A stretch of 64,000 bases of DNA from Spirosoma oryzae. GTDB taxonomy: Bacteria; Bacteroidota; Bacteroidia; Cytophagales; Spirosomataceae. Positions within the stretch are counted from its first letter, which is position 1. Every line of letters starts with the position of its first letter. Made by a program: the position numbers and the translations under genes. Positions 61,816 through 64,000 of this stretch are shown piece by piece. Where the stretch lies: NCBI RefSeq assembly GCF_003002825.1, contig NZ_PVTE01000012.1, positions 141,037-205,036 of the forward strand, given 5' to 3'. The notes under the pieces are model-generated. The model was not told where the DNA came from, made no database searches, and was given only the letters and a program-made list of their open reading frames with translations.

Positions 61816-61831
61816 CAGTGTATTTACGCCT

Positions 61832-61846
61832 TCAGCGAATTTTCGC
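61832..61846. promoter_or_regulatory. Palindromic site in the leuA leader, matching the ilvD site
   Basis: TCAGCGAATTTTCGC differs at one base from TCAGCGAAATTTCGC at 49055-49069. It lies just after the inferred transcription start and 9 bases before the leader-peptide ATG, the same relative place as before the ilvD ATG. Confidence 0.6.
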
Positions 61847-61854
61847 AGAAAAGT

Positions 61855-61902
61855 ATGCCGTTAACTAATCTCCTTTCGCTACGACTGTCGACGCTGTCAT
61901 AA
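61855..61902 (+). CDS. leuL: Leucine leader peptide of the leuA attenuator
   Basis: A 15-codon frame, ATG at 61855 to TAA at 61902, encodes MPLTNLLSLRLSTLS: six leucines out of fifteen, using CTC, CTT, CTA, CTG and TTA codons. It lies about 33 bases after the inferred transcription start and is followed by an antiterminator and a terminator before leuA. AGAAAAGT precedes the ATG. It should stall the ribosome when leucyl-tRNA is scarce. The function is inferred from position and composition, as in known leucine leaders. Confidence 0.82.
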   Translation: MPLTNLLSLRLSTLS

Positions 61903-61906
61903 ACGG

Positions 61907-61958
61907 TGAGGGATTTACATATACCATAGCCCTCATTCGTCAGAATAGGGCTTTTTTT
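61907..61958 (+). terminator. Leucine attenuator: antiterminator and intrinsic terminator
   Basis: The terminator stem pairs AGCCCT (61928-61933) and ATTC (61935-61938) with GAAT (61943-61946) and AGGGCT (61947-61952), with one bulged C and a 4-base loop, then seven T (61952-61958). An earlier segment, TGAGGG (61907-61912), can pair instead with CCCTCA (61930-61935), which uses the terminator's left arm and would prevent it. The structure ends 33 bases before the leuA ATG. Confidence 0.82.
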
Positions 61959-61990
61959 GTTTCATCGGGCTAACCACTTCTTCTAAAACC

Positions 61991-63130
61991 ATGAGTCAGC
62001 GGGTTTATATTTTCGACACCACATTGCGCGACGGCGAACAGGTACCTGGTTGCCAGTTGACAACAGAAGAAAAAATTGTTGTTGCTAAAGAGCTGGAACG
62101 CCTTGGTGTCGATGTTATCGAAGCCGGTTTCCCGATCTCTAGTCCCGGTGATTTCCGGTCTGTTGTCGAAATCTCTAAAGCCGTGTCAGAGCCCACTATC
62201 TGCGCACTGAGCCGGGCCGTTAAAGGCGATATCGATGCAGCAGGTGAAGCGTTGAAATTTGCCAAGCGGGGCCGTATTCATACAGGTATTGGCTCATCGG
62301 ATATTCACATCAGAAACAAGTTCAATTCGAGCCGCGAGCGCATTCTGGAGCAGGCGGTTGCCGCTGTGAAACACGCAAAATCATACGTAGAAGACGTAGA
62401 GTTTTACGCAGAAGACGCCGGGCGCGCTGATCTGGCTTTTCTGGCTCAGCTGACGCGTGCGGTTATCGGTGCTGGCGCGACGGTCGTCAATATACCTGAC
62501 ACAACGGGCTACTGCCTACCCGATGAGTACGGCAAGAAAATAGCCTATATCTACGAACACGTCGACAACGTACACCAGGCTACCATCTCTATTCATTGCC
62601 ACAACGATCTTGGCCTGGCGACGGCGAACACGCTTTCTGGCGTCATGAATGGCGCACGGCAGGTCGAAGTCACGATTAACGGTATTGGTGAGCGGGCGGG
62701 CAATACGTCGCTCGAAGAGGTTGTAATGGCGCTGAAAGTGCGTAAAGAACTAGGTTTCTACACAAATGTAGACTCAACCCGGCTCTATCCCGTCAGTAAC
62801 CTGGTATCGCAGATGATGCATATGCCCGTTCAGGCCAACAAAGCGATCGTTGGTCGTAACGCTTTCGCGCACTCATCGGGTATTCACCAGGACGGCTTTC
62901 TGAAGCATTCGGAGAACTATGAGATCATGAACCCGCAGGATGTAGGTATTGACAAGTCCATGATCGTTTTAACGGCGCGTAGCGGCCGGCATGCCCTGAA
63001 GCACCGGTTGGAGTTGCTAGGCTACCGCTACGAAAAGCCAGACCTTGATTCACTCTATGTCCGATTCCTTGACATGGCCGACATACGGAAGGAAGTTAAC
63101 GATAAAGATCTGATGGAACTCGTCCGATAG
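61991..63130 (+). CDS. leuA: 2-isopropylmalate synthase, short form without the C-terminal regulatory domain
   Basis: The 379-residue protein has the HMGL-like barrel signature [40 protein letters not shown], the metal-binding [19 protein letters not shown] and the cofactor segment [20 protein letters not shown], then [11 protein letters not shown]. Full-length LeuA enzymes have about 500-520 residues with a leucine-sensing domain at the C-terminus; that domain is missing here. Homocitrate synthase-type enzymes have similar length, so the call as LeuA relies on the leucine attenuator and on the leuCDB genes just upstream. A perfect 19-bp terminator begins in its stop codon. Confidence 0.88.
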   Translation: MSQRVYIFDTTLRDGEQVPGCQLTTEEKIVVAKELERLGVDVIEAGFPISSPGDFRSVVEISKAVSEPTICALSRAVKGDIDAAGEALKFAKRGRIHTGIGSSDIHIRNKFNSSRERILEQAVAAVKHAKSYVEDVEFYAEDAGRADLAFLAQLTRAVIGAGATVVNIPDTTGYCLPDEYGKKIAYIYEHVDNVHQATISIHCHNDLGLATANTLSGVMNGARQVEVTINGIGERAGNTSLEEVVMALKVRKELGFYTNVDSTRLYPVSNLVSQMMHMPVQANKAIVGRNAFAHSSGIHQDGFLKHSENYEIMNPQDVGIDKSMIVLTARSGRHALKHRLELLGYRYEKPDLDSLYVRFLDMADIRKEVNDKDLMELVR

Positions 63131-63173
63131 AAACAATAAGGCCCGTCTTGTAGAACGGGCCTTATTGTTTCTA
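63128..63173 (+). terminator. Terminator of leuA
   Basis: Two 19-base arms, 63128-63146 and 63155-63173, pair perfectly around an 8-base loop. The core AAGGCCCGT / ACGGGCCTT is followed by TATTGTTT within the stem. The left arm includes the leuA stop codon. Confidence 0.85.
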
Positions 63174-63230
63174 TCTAATCAACAAACCGGGTAGACATTA
63201 CGTTGAAAAGTAAACTATAACACCGCAACT

Positions 63231-63692
63231 ATGGCACGCCCAACACCAGAATTGATCGAATCGCTGCGCCGTACTGCCCATAAACTCAAAGCAGGATCTC
63301 CCTATCAGTGGGGACATATGGGTGGTTGTAACTGTGGAAATCTGGCGCAGGAACTGACAAAACTTACGCGTGACGACATTCACCGCTATGCGATGCAACG
63401 GTATGGCGACTGGAATGAACAGGTTGAAGATTACTGCTCAACCAGCCGATTACCGATTGATCTTATCATCAGCGAAATGCTAACCGCCGGATTAACAATA
63501 GAAGATCTAAAGCACCTCGAAAGACTTGACGATCAAAGCGTATTAAACCGCCTTCCGATCGAGGAACGGTTCTTAAAACATAACGTACGCGATGATGTTG
63601 TGCGCTACATGACCGAATGGGCAGATATGTTGGAAGAACAGTTGCTAAAGCGTATTGTACTTCCGCTACCATTAGAGGCAGCATACGTCTAG
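63231..63692 (+). CDS. Unknown protein with a GGCNCGNLAQ motif
   Basis: The 153-residue protein is not recognised. Its N-terminal half has PYQWGHMGGCNCGNLAQELT with a CxC pair and an upstream HM that could bind metal, then ITRDDIHRYAMQRYGDWNEQ-like sequence (as LTRDDIHRYAMQRYGDWNEQ). The C-terminal half is helical and charged. No signal peptide or membrane segment is seen. It is framed by two perfect terminators, so it is transcribed alone. Confidence 0.75.
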   Translation: MARPTPELIESLRRTAHKLKAGSPYQWGHMGGCNCGNLAQELTKLTRDDIHRYAMQRYGDWNEQVEDYCSTSRLPIDLIISEMLTAGLTIEDLKHLERLDDQSVLNRLPIEERFLKHNVRDDVVRYMTEWADMLEEQLLKRIVLPLPLEAAYV

Positions 63693-63703
63693 CGATCTGT
63701 GTA

Positions 63704-63754
63704 ACAGTAAACAAGCAAGGCCCGTCAAGTTGACGGGCCTTGCTTGTTTACTGT
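63704..63754 (+). terminator. Terminator after the GGCNCG protein gene
   Basis: A nearly 25-bp perfect stem (63704-63728 with 63730-63754; core AAGGCCCGTCAA / TTGACGGGCCTT). The arms resemble the leuA terminator in carrying the GGCCCGT / ACGGGCC core and flanking TTGTTT. Confidence 0.85.
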
Positions 63755-63831
63755 ATAGCGGGCAACTACGGCAACCACTTGAGCGATATAATGTGTACCG
63801 CCCCTCTACGCTACTAATCCTTTAAACGCAG

Positions 63832-63861
63832 CGAGCCGATCAACTTGCGCTGACCGGCTCG
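63832..63861 (-). terminator. Possible terminator downstream of the 5S rRNA
   Basis: On the minus strand CGAGCCG (63861-63855) pairs with CGGCTCG (63838-63832). The T-run is weak, so it is a tentative end of the rRNA operon. Confidence 0.4.
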
Positions 63862-63874
63862 ACTTTCGTTTCTT

Positions 63875-63989
63875 CAGGTGGCACCTACCTACTCTCCCGC
63901 TTGTGACAGCAGTACCATCGGCAGTACGGGGCTTAACGACTCTGTGCGAAATGGAAGAGGTGTTCACCCGCCTTAACAGCACCAACCTG
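63875..63989 (-). rRNA. rrf: 5S ribosomal RNA
   Basis: The reverse complement reads through typical 5S landmarks: ACCTCTTCCATTTCGCACAG (helix III/loop B), TTAAGCCCCGTACTGCCGAT, GGTACTGC and GGGAGAGTAGGTAGGTGCC. The ends were set by the complementary CAGGT / ACCTG termini of helix I, giving 115 bases. Its 23S and 16S partners should lie upstream on the minus strand, beyond the window end. Confidence 0.93.
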
Positions 63990-64000
63990 TTGACCCTTTT

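Noticed and set aside
63755..63874. tRNA between the last protein gene and the 5S rRNA
   Set aside because: No cloverleaf with a TTCGA-type T-loop and matching acceptor stem could be drawn; only a hairpin likely to be the rRNA terminator was seen.

Overview
The window reads as the chromosome of a Bacteroidota bacterium of the order Cytophagales, most like Spirosoma and its relatives. The evidence is a SusC/SusD pair, a PorZ-like type IX secretion protein, promoters of the Bacteroidota type (TTTG, 19-21 bases, TAnnTTTG), moderately high GC, and gene sets typical of that family. This assignment rests on recognising the proteins and not on a database search. No tRNA, CRISPR array, prophage or intact insertion sequence was seen. 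A 5S rRNA on the minus strand closes the window, so an rRNA operon probably lies just beyond it.

Layout: 1-3959 is a plus-strand sulfur cluster (Crp/Fnr regulator, TSUP exporter, persulfide-dioxygenase-like rhodanese fusion, split YeeE/YedE transporter). 3961-5499 holds a small unknown gene and pdhB. 6036-10766 is a SusC/SusD pair whose leader contains a terminator-like hairpin. 10939-18830 holds a MtnK-like kinase, porZ-like and tdk genes, an unknown protein, and a large helix-hairpin-helix/outer-membrane-type protein. 18832-25274 holds an MlaE/MlaF lipid transporter, an SDR, a ROK kinase, murB, a SPOR-like lipoprotein and gmd. 25442-33007 runs on the minus strand: an HtrA protease, acpP-fabF-rnc, and nadA-nadB split by a toxin-antitoxin pair whose toxin is broken. 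33267-37034 has udk, an aquaporin, an enoyl reductase and ExbB/ExbD. 37187-41086 is a minus-strand set containing the most unusual pair of the window. 41340-48888 is a mixed region with endonuclease V, an esterase, an AT-rich orphan gene, CbpM/CbpA, a broken VOC gene, a DUF1080 protein, a lactonase and murQ.

49081-63130 is a plus-strand branched-chain amino acid supercluster: ilvD, ilvB, ilvN, ilvC, ilvA, leuC, leuD, leuB, then leuA. Accessory genes sit between the biosynthetic ones: HicA/HicB, an NTF2-like protein, two methyltransferases, and an MNT/HEPN pair whose HEPN toxin carries an in-frame stop. leuA has its own promoter followed by a leucine-rich 15-residue leader peptide and a terminator/antiterminator, a complete transcription attenuator.

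The points most worth follow-up are: (1) the 38178-41086 gene pair, which resembles PmoB/PmoC of copper membrane monooxygenases in architecture and in a D-x3-H-x12-H motif; (2) the leucine attenuator and a 15-base palindromic site shared by the ilvD and leuA leaders; (3) a class of intergenic hairpins with unrelated sequences but the same design, arms made of short imperfectly repeated words, several of them inside operons; (4) three toxin-antitoxin modules set into amino-acid or NAD biosynthesis operons, two with broken toxins.
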